Positions 54,092-64,000 of a DNA stretch of 64,000 nucleotides are shown in pieces. The notes under the pieces were generated by a model. The model worked only from the letters and a program-made list of their open reading frames with translations, was not told the DNA's origin and did not search any database. Source of the stretch: Prillingera fragicola (taxonomy: Eukaryota; Basidiomycota; Tremellomycetes; Trichosporonales; Trichosporonaceae); assembly GCA_002335605.1 (NCBI GenBank), contig BEDY01000014.1:124001-188000 (forward strand), read 5' to 3'. Made by a program: the position numbers and the translations under genes. Position 1 is the stretch's first letter. The number at the start of each line of letters is the position of its first letter.

Positions 54092-54879
54092 ATGTCGCAG
54101 AAACCAATCGAAATGCTGCCAGTGGGCGGCTCGACGACATCGGCAGGCGCTTCCTCGTCAGCCAAGTTCCCGCCACCACCATACCGCCACGACCCGGCTC
54201 CTGGTGGTCTGGGACAAGGATATCGCAAGGCCGAAGACCTGGCAAAGGCGACTGTGCGCCCCACTGAGAGTAGTTTGGATGCTACCAGTTACTTTGCCCT
54301 CGCGGCTGCTGGATGGTGAGTCCCGTATGGCAACCTTTCCCCACGGGTCAAGGATCGCGTGAGACGGCGTAGAGGTCGTCTCTATGTTGGCCTGATCGCC
54401 CGCAATCATCTCAGGCGTAGATGGGTGGCGCTCCAGACCCAATCTCACTGTCCTCTATCTCAGATCGAAGCTGACACCGCAGGTACTCGTTCGCCGCGCT
54501 TCTTCTCATCCTCCTCCCCTCCCTCATCCTCTACTTGGCGGGCACGGGTCCCAGACAGCTCTCAACTCTCGAGGTCTTCCTCACCCGCCTCCTCGGTCTC
54601 GGTCTCCTGGCCCTCGCAGCGCTGTGCCTCTTCGTCATCGCCCCAGCCTACCACGCAACAAGGTCTCCGGGCCGCAACGCCGCTGTCCTGACCCTCGCGA
54701 TTCTCGGCGCCGTCACGAGCATTATCAGCTGGAACGTGCCCCTCGGCGCACTGGCGACTATCAGCATGCTGGGTAATGGGTTTATCGGTGGATGGGCCGC
54801 CTGGGCACTGGCGTTCGGGACGGAGGATCATCACTTTAACAAGTACCTGAAGAAGAACAGCCGGCTCAAGCGTCTGTAA
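54092..54879 (+). CDS. Small four-helix membrane protein, unknown
   Basis: Exons 54092-54315 and 54483-54879 give 206 residues. The N-terminal 75 residues are soluble and Pro/Ser-rich (PPPPYRHDPAPGG). Four hydrophobic segments follow: FAALLLILLPSLILYLAG, LLGLGLLALAALCLFVIAP, NAAVLTLAILGAVTSIISW and ATISMLGNGFIGGWAAWALA, then a basic end NKYLKKNSRLKRL that could be a dilysine-type retrieval or positive-inside tail. The 167-nt intron lies exactly before the first helix. Similar short proteins occur widely in basidiomycetes, but I recognise no named family and assign no function. The call rests on splice-frame agreement, topology and codon composition. Confidence 0.72.
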
Positions 54880-55528
54880 GCGACGCCTTGAGTTAGCATA
54901 GCGATCAGTTGTGAGCAGTGTGCTAGTACGGTGGTTGTTGGCTAGACGGAGAACGGCTTGCCCAGTTGCAAAAGAGCTGTGATCCTGCGAACCGGTATGA
55001 GGGGATAGAATACACGGATAGTCAGAAAGCGCGTATGTACGAGCAATGTATGTAGTTGGACGGATGCGCCGTCACCATATCCAGTACCGGCTCTTCAAAC
55101 GCGCTGCGCATGCCGCATGTCACCGCCGCAGACTGGCGTTAACAACTGACACTATCACGAACCACGACGCATTCCGCCTCGGCCACACCGGCGCCGAGAT
55201 CTCCACCTCGCCCTAGATTCATGATGTATATCCCAACCGAGCCGCGAGCTCTGACCCACGCGGACCATGGTCAGTCACTACTAGGCTCCGTTTTAGTTGC
55301 GTGATGCCATCAAGTGCATACAATACAGCAAGGATGTCTACAATAATGGACAACGGACGTGGCCGTACACAGCTAGAGTCCGTGAAATGCAAGGCAGAAA
55401 ATGGGAGGTTCCGATCGAGTGCTCGTCCACAAGGAACGAGTCGGCGTCAATGGAGAGTGGAAATTTGGGTTTTGTATTGTTGTGGACAAAGCAAGATAAG
55501 AAGATGATACACAGAGCGCACGCCGCGA
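54880..55528. other. Convergent 3' flanks
   Basis: Between convergent stops of the membrane-protein and PH-domain genes. No repeat or gene seen. Confidence 0.55.
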
Positions 55529-58500
55529 CTATTCGCGTGCGGCGGCAGCTTGATCTTCAGCGAGCATCCTGTCGCGATCACGCTGGGCGCGCTCGGCAGC
55601 TTCGACGGCGGCAATGTTACCGGCAGGCGTGTCCTGGAAGGCTGTGTTGGAGCCGTCGGTTGTGGTCGTGCCAGCGGCGGCTGTGTCACGGGGACGAGCG
55701 ACGCGGCGACGACGACGGGGAAGCGTCTGCTGCACGGGCATAGGGCGGACGTCGAGGTCCTGCGCGACGTTGGTTGCCGCCTGGAAGGCCTCGATCCACT
55801 GTACGCACTGGCGCGCCGTTTCCGTCTGGAGCATAAACTGTTGGCCCTCGGCGCGTACGCGGACGCAGTGCAGGCGCTTTTTGTAATCGGCAGCCAAACC
55901 CGACTCGGCGCCAACGAGTGAGTAAATGTGCACAAGCTGGTTGTGGGCAAAGGGCAGGTGCGACGCGATAGGCGCCGACTGAGTCGAGGAGGCAACACTG
56001 TCAAGAGTGCCTGCACGGCGACGGGTCGTTTCAGGGTTGAACAGCGACGGATCCTTGTCGTCGTCGGGGTTGTTGGATGGGGCATTGGCCGAACCGACTG
56101 TGGTACGGCGGTGACCGGCGTGCGCTATATTCAAAGCCGTGCGCTGGAGAGCCGACTCTATACCTATCGTGTTGCGCCGCGTCTGACGCTGCGGGGTGGC
56201 CGCGCGAGACTGCAGGGGCGTGGAAGAGCGTTGCGGAGTCGTAGCGCCGGAATTGGTGCCAGATCGAGGGGGCGGGGCGGGCGTGAGGCGGGGGCTGGAT
56301 GTAACTGGCAGCTGAGTCGTCACTGCCATGCTGGTACGCCTGTCTGGAGCAGTGTGCACGTGAAGGAAGGTCTGCGCTTCACGTTCCGTGCACGTCTGGT
56401 ACACCTCGCCTTGGCGCAGAGGCACCTTGCAAGGGTCAAACTTGTACACGTACAGCGCGGTGCCGTGCAGAACGAGATAGTACTTTTTCCATCCACGATC
56501 GCGCGCCTGGACGCCAGGCTGCATAAACTCCATCTTGCGCGACAGAGTGCCTTCGATGTGAACACCACACCAGTAGCCAGGCAGGCGCTCGCGGCCTTCC
56601 TCGTCACGGGGGCCTGGCAGCGGCACAGAGGTTGACCACGAGTGAGGCTCGTACTTGGGCGGGTCGAGGTCGCTGGCCGACAGACGACGTTTGAGGGTAG
56701 GCGGGCTGAGAAGCGAGGCGCGTCTTGCAGCGGGTGTAGGGGGTGGGTGCGCCCAGGCCTCGTTGGGCACAGGCTCCTCGATCGCCTCCAGACCATTAGC
56801 ACGGGCGTTGGACCCAGTCGGGAGGTTGATCATTGACTGCGACGCCTGTGAATAAAGGGCGGGGCGCTGGGGAGAGCGAGGGGAGAGGGCGGCGGGGACC
56901 GGTGCCAAGGCTGGCACGGTCGCAGGCGCGTGCTCCTCTGACCCAATGTCGCTCTCAGCAATACTGTCCTCATCACCGTCATCCTCGGCCTCGTCGCCGA
57001 TTGTCTCGTCCGTGTTGGTCGTGCCCGTCAGCTCAGAGTTGGGGCTTTCGAGTACCTCGCGGCGACCCAGCTCCGAGGCCGTTCCGCTGACGGCACTGGA
57101 GGCGCCGGCCGAAGGAGGGGGCGTGCCAGTCGAGGGTCCAGCGGACGAGGCAATAACCGCGTTGTCAAAGTAGCCAGGCGGGTGGGACGGCACATTTTTC
57201 GAGGTCGAGTGAAGCGTAGAGCCAGAAAACGACGACCACTCGCGGGGTATGCGAGGGCTGTGAGGACCATTGGCGAGGTTCCACACAGACTTTGGCGAGT
57301 TTGAGCCCATGATGCGGACATCCACAGGAGTGGGTGCGCTGGGGCGCCGAGAGGGCACCTCCTCGGCGACCGGGGTCATGGGGTGTTTTCCAAGGTTGAA
57401 TGTGGGCGGGGATGGTGGACCCTGGCGAATGCTCGGCGATGATTCTTCCGACTCGTCGTCGTCGTCGTCCTCTGCCTCGCCGCCGTCGTCTTCAAAAACG
57501 TCCTCGTCTACGGCTGCAGGGCGGCTGGGTACACGCAACATGACAGGCTGCGACACGTCAGCTGTGCACAAACTCTGAAACACTCACCATTGATTTCGTT
57601 GCCTTCCTAATCTCAGCGTCGGTCAAGTCCTTGCTTTGCTGCTTGACAGGTGTAGGCGATGACGGAGCCGCAAAGAACGGGTAGCCGTTCGCATGCGGCG
57701 TGGCATGGGGGCCAGCAGAGGGCGACTTTGGTCCTCCCTCTAGCGCGAGCGCGCCCCATTCTGGCATCCTACTCGGTCCTGCACCGGGGCTTGCCGCGCC
57801 GGCACTCAATGTAGGCAAGTTTGCGATGGGCTGAGGCATGGGTGGGCTCTGGAGCACAAACGAGCGCTTGCGCTGTCCGTGCCCATGAGGGCTATCATAG
57901 GCCGACATGGCCGAGGTGACCGACATTGCGGAGCTGCGACGACGGCTTACCCCACCTCCGCCTGTCATGACGCCGGTCGCACGGCCAGCCATGCTCTCGA
58001 TGGTGCGGGACGGTTCGGCACTCCGCACAAGCCGCAACGGCGCTGTGGAAGGGGCTATGAGTGTCGGTTCGGTGGGAGAGCCGGCGGCCGGCGTTGCATA
58101 GTGTTCTGTTATTGGCGAGGGTCCGCTGGGGGTGCCGCTGGGGGTGGCGTAGGTGGCGTTATCCGGCGAGTGGGCCACCGCATCGCCGTTGGGACCCGCG
58201 ACAGCTTTTTGAGTGTCGACACTGAGTGCAGGGCGAGGCAATGAGGGAGGACGCGGTGAGGTGGGGACTATGCGGTTGGGAGATGGAGCAAGGGTTTCGT
58301 CGACAGCAGACACGGGGGTAGGGAGAGGCTGTGAAGGCGCCATTCCGGTGAGAGCAAGGCCGTTGATGGGTTCTGCTGGGATGGTATCCCGCTCAGAGTG
58401 AGGAGCAATGGACGAAGGGGGAGTTGGGGGACGGTCGGGTTGGGGAAGGGGAGCGATAGCTGGCGCATGTCCGTTTGGCACCTGGCGCAGAGAGGGCGTG

Positions 58501-58856
58501 GGTGGTTTTGTGGGCGAGGGAGGAGTGGGCGTCGCCGCTTTGCCAATGGGCAGCTCTGTGGTGCTCACCACTGCGTTGTGCGGGGCTTCTCTTGCCTTGA
58601 ACGTGTCCATGTCAGATCCCGAGCCGTCGACGTCGCCTTGCCTGCGCACGCCGGCCGTGAGGTTGAGGACGGACGCTCTTCGTTTGGCAGACTTGCCTCC
58701 GGCGGCCGCTTCACGCATGTCGGTGTGGCTCCGGCGAAAGAGCTTTCCACCCTCTATCAATGACCGTATCTTGTGCGGCGTGGGATGTTCTTCTGCGCTC
58801 AAGCCATGTGCGTTCTCCGTCTGCCTCCTTGCTGAGCGGTTGAAGATGGACAGCAT
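55529..58856 (-). CDS. PH-domain protein with interrupted PH fold
   Basis: Exons 58856-57588 and 57547-55529 (40-nt intron) give 1095 residues. The first 430 and next 300 residues are disordered, Pro/Ser/Thr-rich with many SP and TP sites and an acidic run (EAEDDDDDESEESS). The PH domain starts near residue 757: VHIEGTLSRKMEF, DRGWKKYYLVLHGTALYVYK; then a Thr/Ser/Arg-rich insert of about 130 residues; then RLHCVRVRAEGQQFMLQTET and ARQCVQWIEAFQAATNVAQD supply the C-terminal strands and the conserved helix Trp. An Arg-rich patch and an Ala/Glu/Arg helical tail follow. Phosphoinositide binding or membrane-cortex recruitment is expected of the fold. No partner domain is visible; the family beyond PH is not recognised. 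Confidence 0.82.
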
Positions 58857-61211
58857 GGTGGGCGGGCGGAGAAAAGGTGAACGAGGACAAGAGGAAGAGA
58901 TGGCCGAGGTCGGTGGGGTCGTGTGGGGCGTGGGTTTGCTCCGGCAATGGCCCGCGCAGATGTCCTTGAATTGGGGTCGGGGTAGTACAGGGGGGAGATA
59001 CGTGGGAGAGAGTGTGCTTTTGCTTGTGAATGTCTATGCTATGATTGATGAACGTGGGTGTAATGCAATGGTGTCTGTCAGATGCAACAGCAAGCGCAGC
59101 GGTGGGTGGAGAGTCGACAATGCGGGCAGTTCGGTCGGTCCGGGGCTTGGAGACAGGATGCCGTTAGGAGTGATGCTGGGCCAAAAGGTTTAGGCGATGC
59201 CCGGCCAAGGTTCCCCTCGCTAGCTAGTGCGCAAGATAGCGTGTGTTCCGTACAGGAGTGTGGCGCACGCTTTGACAGTAGCAGTCGACGCAGTCGCCAG
59301 TTGCTGATGTAAATGGCAATGTGTCGTGCTTTGCGCAGATGGAGGATGGAAAAAAGGAGAGGAAGTGGGTTGTGTATTTGGACTAGGGGTGACAACCTCG
59401 ATTTTGAGAGAGGCACGGTAAGTCTTGATTGAAACAAGCAGTGAAAGCATGCAATGCATTCATGTCCTCTGGCATCGCAAAGCCGCCCGTGCCGCGTACG
59501 AACTGTGCTCTTGAACCCTTTTGCTTGATACTGTCCATGACACTGGGCACACTGTGCTTGACGCTATCTTTGTCAGTGTCGACGAAAACAGCGACGACTG
59601 TCCTCTTGTCGGCAGCAATGCGGGGGAGGGCGACGTCATTTTGTTGTTCGTTCCGATCGGCATGTAAAAAAAAGTCTTTGCAGACACGCCGTTCATGCTG
59701 CTGCTGGGCTACTGGCTCGGTTGCCCTACAGCAACACTCTGCGCCATCTCCCTCCTGTGCGTGCTCCCTCGTCCCTCCTCTACAGTACCAAACCCAGCAG
59801 CAGACGCAGGCAAACGCAGACGCAGACTCCTTTTCGGCAATGCGCACCAAAAGTCACAAAGACAAGATCTGGGCCGAGCAAGCCCACCCTGAATCCCGGG
59901 GGTGGCAGCCCCGGCCCCCGCCCCGCGCGCCGACACTGTGCAGTGACCAAGGTTTGTAGACATCAAGGCCAAGGCAGCCAAGCATTGCTGGCAAAGTGCA
60001 CGCTCGCTAGAGGTCAGCGGCTGCTTGCGTCGCGCAGTAGAGGCAGCCGCTGGGTTCGCCAGGCGGTGTATGTATGCATATCGCTGTGCTGTAGTGTAGG
60101 TCCGAGGTATGGTTTGTCGTGTGCGGCGGTTCCAATGAACACTGCTGTGTCAAATCTTAGTGTCAGTCGTCATTTTGCATCCTTTGCATCCGATCATACC
60201 CGCGGCTTGGGATCGTGTTCAACAATCACAAGATGACAATCCAGTAGGAGTCGCAAGGGGCATCTCGTGCGTCCGACGTAGTCCCAGCCGGTCGGCGCGA
60301 ACCAGGACGGATTGTCCGGACATTGCCGTCGTGCCTCTCACTGGTACAGACTCATCTAGATCTTCACACGTCCAACAGGAGCGGAAACGATGCATAGACA
60401 TGCTAATGCGGCTCATGAATGACCTCGCCCCCTGCTGCCTGCATGGCTGTGCTCGTCTCAATCGCAATTTCGCAAATAGAGTACAAAGGATCCAAGGAGC
60501 CATGGTCGTGACACAAAACAGCAAACTAACGGTGCCTGGCCGATACATTACTCGCGCGTGCCATGCGGGTCGACGACGTCGACCGGACGGTCTAATCTGG
60601 CCCCGCGGAAGTTCAGACCGGGTTTAAGCCGTGTCTCAGAGGATCAGGTGGCCTGGGGCTTGCATGGCATGCTGAAGCGAGGATAGCGAGGTGCAGTGAA
60701 CAGTGGATCAGTGGATCAGTGGCAGACGCTGCATAGGCTCGCTGATCACAAAGACAGAGCAAAGAGTCGACTCAACATGAGATTCGAGTATTCACTAGTA
60801 CATGGTACATGAATTGTCGCACACATGAAGGAAAACAAAGTTTGGCTAACCAGGACTAGGACTAGCTCACTCATCTTAGATCTTAGCGCCTTTTGAAACG
60901 TGCGACAGAATCGCTCAATCACCAAAACTAACGGCCTCGTCCGCGGCCCCGTCCGGGTTGCGTCCGCCCAACTCGCCCGGCCGGGGTGAACGACTATCGT
61001 CGCCTGCGTGGCGGTGAAGGCGCATCGCAGACCGACTTTGACGTGTGCTGCAAATGCCGTGTCTGCCAGCCCGCATCGTGCGGACCGGGACGGGCCATGA
61101 ATGCCCGACCAGCGAGGCGCGTGTTTGACCAGTTGGGATGCCACACTGAGTCCATCAGACGTCTGCTCGGTGACTGCGCCAGCTGCAAGCAGCACTCACA
61201 GCTTGCGCAAG
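58857..61211. other. 2.4-kb region upstream of the PH-domain gene
   Basis: The largest gene-free stretch. Its left part is presumably promoter and leader of the PH-domain gene, the right part the 3' flank of the coiled-coil gene. Contains AGTGGATC direct repeats near 60701-60720. Small frames only; no tRNA-like element found. Confidence 0.45.
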
Positions 61212-64000
61212 CTAGAGAACGCGCCCCGGCAGGCGCCCAGAGTTGTACGCACCAAAGTCGCCGCCGCCAAACCCGTGCGGGAGCACGTTGGCCTGCGTGG
61301 CCGGCGTGTGGTTGGTCCGCTTGAGGATGGACTGGATTCGCTCCGCAGAGTTGTTGGTGCGGCCGGAGGGAGCCCGGGAGTAGGTGCGTGATGCGGCGCG
61401 GGAGGGTGTTTGCGACGCTGCACGGGAGGCGGCCCGGGATGGTGCTGCTGACGAGGCGGCGCGGGCGACGGACGCCGAGGCGTCGCGAGTTGTGGCGCGC
61501 GAGTTGGAGCGTGAGTGGCCCGACTTGGCGGGGTAGAAGGCCGGCATGCGGACGTCTACCGTGCCGCGTGGGGTCCTTGGGCGCGTTACTTGCGACTCGG
61601 TCACCGAGTCGAAGAGCGATACTTTGCTCATGGTACCGGTTGGTGGAAGGGGGATCCGTGCAGGGTCGCGCTCCATGTACGGCGTGCGGGGTGTGTGCGG
61701 GGCAGTGCGGTAGGTTCGGGCCGGGCTCGGGCTGCGTGATGGGATACGGGGTGAGTGCATGACCGGAGTGCGTGGAGAGTGAGGCGCTGTGCGGGCTGAG
61801 CGAGCCTCAGTGTGGGCTGTGCGGGCCGAGCGGGATGGACTTGGAGTTCGCGGCGCGGTACGCTTGGTGGGTGCTGCACTCGGTGTGCGAGCCGAGGTGT
61901 GTGCTGTCCAATCTGAAAACGTTGGACTGGGAGCCCGCGCCGTAGTTGTCATTGACGGCGGATGCAAGGAGGGTGATCGCGGTGGTGGCGGAGTTGCCTC
62001 GGCCGTGGACTGGGTCGTGAGCATACTCACTTTGCAATAACTCACTGCTGGTTGAACTGTAATCTGTTCTATTAGCTCTGCCTCTCGCGTACCAACTACT
62101 CACCATTGGCGTAATTCTGCCTGATGTTCCATCAGACTGCAGGAAGAGTCCCAACGCTGAGAGATCAGGCTGCCCCCGGGAACTGCTTGCCAGTGGCTCC
62201 GGTGTCAGTGTCTGATGTGGTCAGCTCAACTACGAACAATTCGACCCACCCTCGGACGCGGCCTTGGCGGCCCGTCCCGCACCCGTTGGGCAGGTCGTGG
62301 GACAGTCGGTGGGCTACTAAGGGATGCAATTGTTGCCTCCTCGATAATTCGTGACAGTTTATCGGGGTCATTGGTCTTCATTGCCTGACTAAACATTGAC
62401 AGTCCGGTTCGGCGTGAGGCGGCCGATGCGACGTCGCTTAGAGTGCGGCTGGCGTCAGCTTGGTCTTCCATAGCAGACTTACTTGATCTTGCTGCCCACG
62501 CTGACATATGATGGAGTGCTCTGGAAGGTTGGATACCGTCCATCCATGGACATCCCGTGCCCGGGTTTGCTAGACTGAGCAGAGTCGACCGGTGTCCGGT
62601 TGACAGGGTTGCTCACGCTGCACGTGTGGCCGCGGATACCACCACCATCAAGGGCGCGGTTGACGGAGCCTTCAGCAGGCCAAGAAGGGGGCATGGAGCT
62701 GCTGTAGGGTACGGAAAGCCGAGAGGAGCTTCTCAGCGGGTCTGAACGAGAGGCACGCTGTGACGCAGAGCGACCAAGAGCGCGGGATACGTTTGACGGC
62801 GTCGGGTTGGCCGGCATGGGGAGGGGCTTATTGGTCCGTGCCACACTGGCGGGGATGGCGTTTGGGCTCAGCAGGGAGGAGGCTCGCGCCAGGTTTTGGG
62901 CCCGTGTCACGGACTCTTCTGAAGAGAGGCGGTGTATGCCATCTTTGTCGATACGCTCTAGATACGAGTCCGCATCTGCCTGGCGTGCGCTGCGAGTTGG
63001 CGGGGGAGTTGTTATCCGCGATGGAGGTAGGGGTACATCAGCGTGGTTCCTGACCGACCGAGGAAGAGTCGGTGGTGGGGCTGCTTGTCCCTCAACTGTG
63101 TTGCTATCTGTGTGCGGCAGCGGTTCTGGTTGAGGTACCGAGCCTCGTGGAAGTGCAGGTGTTGGTGGATAGGGCACAACGTCTGGCTGATGGTAGACGG
63201 CTTCTCGCACCATAGGGCCTGCCTTGAATTGCGGTGGCTGCGCATATGGCTGATGTACTGCTGCCTGCCTCGCCAGTGCCGGACCTGCGGCATTCAGAGG
63301 CATCTGCATCCAGCGCTCGGCTTCATCCCAAGCCTGATATATCAGCACAGCGCATCAAACTTTTTTCAACACTACTCACGTCCTGCCTTCCCTCAGCGCG
63401 CCCCTTTTCCAACGCGTCCCGAACTTTGAGCTCGTCAGAGTACATCTGCAGCCGGTGCTTTGCCTCGTCAAACGCCTTGAGGGCTCGCTGCCTGTCTTCT
63501 TCGGTCCTCTTCCCCTCATCACGCGACTTGCGTAAGATTCGAATGGCAGTGTTCAGCTCGGCCTTGTAGTGGCGCATGTCCTTGTCACGCTTCACCGATG
63601 CTGCCTCTACCTGCGCACGCAATAATTTTGCCACAGCGAGGCGGGAACGCAGCAGTCGCACTTCCGCCTGGGCCTGCTCCAGCTTTGCAGTGTTGTGGAG
63701 AGCTTGGCCGGCCGCAGCACGTGCCTCTGCTTCCTGTACCAGCTTTTCCCGCATGGAATACATGTTGGCGCCACTTTGACTCATCAGCACTGAAGAGCAG
63801 AAAAGAGCGCCACACTCACACATTGTTGGCAGTCCAAGTACTCGTCCCACCAAGAGTCTGCGTGTCGCCGAGATCTACTTCCTGCGGCGACGCCACGGTG
63901 ATGCCTTGCGAGTCGTGCCCCAGCGTCGGTTCATACAGAGTGTCACTTTCAGGCGCGGCCTCAAATTCAAGAGGCTGGTCGGCCCCGCCTTCGTCCGAGC
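61212..64000 (-). CDS. Uncharacterised coiled-coil/Ser-Arg repeat protein, 5' truncated
   Basis: Right edge cuts the 5' end. Exons (5' to 3') 64000-63820, 63773-63380, 63333-62483, 62448-62250, 62211-62104, 62063-62046 and 62009-61212 give 848 residues of the C-terminal part. The first visible residues are acidic (ADQPLEFEAAPESD). A charged coiled coil spans about residues 65-190: MREKLVQEAEARAAAGQALH, LEQAQAEVRLLRSRLAVAKL, RHYKAELNTAIRILRKS. The rest is disordered, rich in Ser/Pro/Arg with a short helical stretch SRIIEEATIASL and RAASxxPSRAAS-like repeats near the end, closing AYNSGRLPGRVL. An 18-nt internal exon is required to keep frame. I recognise no family; a septin, spindle-pole or cell-end scaffold would fit the composition but that is speculation. 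Confidence 0.72.

Noticed and set aside
60915..61020. Possible extra last exon of the coiled-coil gene ending GAADEAVSFGD
   Set aside because: Reaching it needs a weak donor before the in-frame TAG at 61212-61214; without transcripts the simpler stop is preferred.
60986..61324. Cys-rich + strand frame resembling a zinc-binding protein
   Set aside because: Cysteine spacing fits no known motif and half of it is antisense to the coiled-coil gene.

Overview
The window is 64 kb of nuclear DNA from a basidiomycete fungus, most likely a yeast-like Tremellomycete near Trichosporonales or Cryptococcus. The evidence is GC-rich coding sequence, many very short introns (mostly 34-60 nt; GTGAGT/GTAAGT donors; CTGAC or CTAAC branch sites 4-12 nt before the AG), and basidiomycete-type orthologues of housekeeping genes. 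The order is my inference. I built 23 protein-gene models by splicing exons so that every junction keeps frame, plus one intron-containing tRNA. I see no transposon, CRISPR array, rRNA or organelle sequence.

Layout, left to right. 1-12.3 kb: 3' part of REV3 (DNA polymerase zeta), a secreted calpain-like protease, a WD40/DUF2415 protein, and the gluconeogenesis regulator ERT1. 13-19.6 kb: tRNA-Leu(AAG), methionine aminopeptidase MAP1, mitochondrial BOL3, AP-1 beta-adaptin, and a tiny mitoribosomal gene MRP10 (mS37) hidden in three short exons. 20-23.6 kb: a tandem pair of unknown F-box-like paralogues. 24-33.3 kb: an SLC35C2-like transporter, a Whi3/Scw1-like RRM protein and, divergently after about 2 kb, a branched-chain aminotransferase. 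33.6-41 kb: poly(A) polymerase PAP1, a single-pass glycoprotein and an SNG1/DUF3533 protein. 42-52.3 kb: the rRNA methyltransferase SPB1 divergent from a 2212-residue IQGAP. 52.5-64 kb: a PQ-loop protein divergent from a small tetraspan-like protein, a split-PH-domain protein, and the 3' part of an uncharacterised coiled-coil protein cut by the right edge.

The genes are mostly unrelated housekeeping genes, as usual in fungal chromosomes. Themes include RNA and ribosome biogenesis (PAP1, SPB1, MRP10, Whi3-like), mitochondria (BOL3, MRP10) and membrane traffic or cytokinesis (AP-1 beta, IQGAP). The strongest unexplained signals are: a 10-bp E-box word (TCACGTGGCC) repeated in three divergent promoters; a signal peptide that appears to be created by removing an in-frame intron from the calpain gene; 8-nt start exons and an 18-nt internal microexon; the F-box-like tandem pair; and RRM and PH domains interrupted by long low-complexity inserts.
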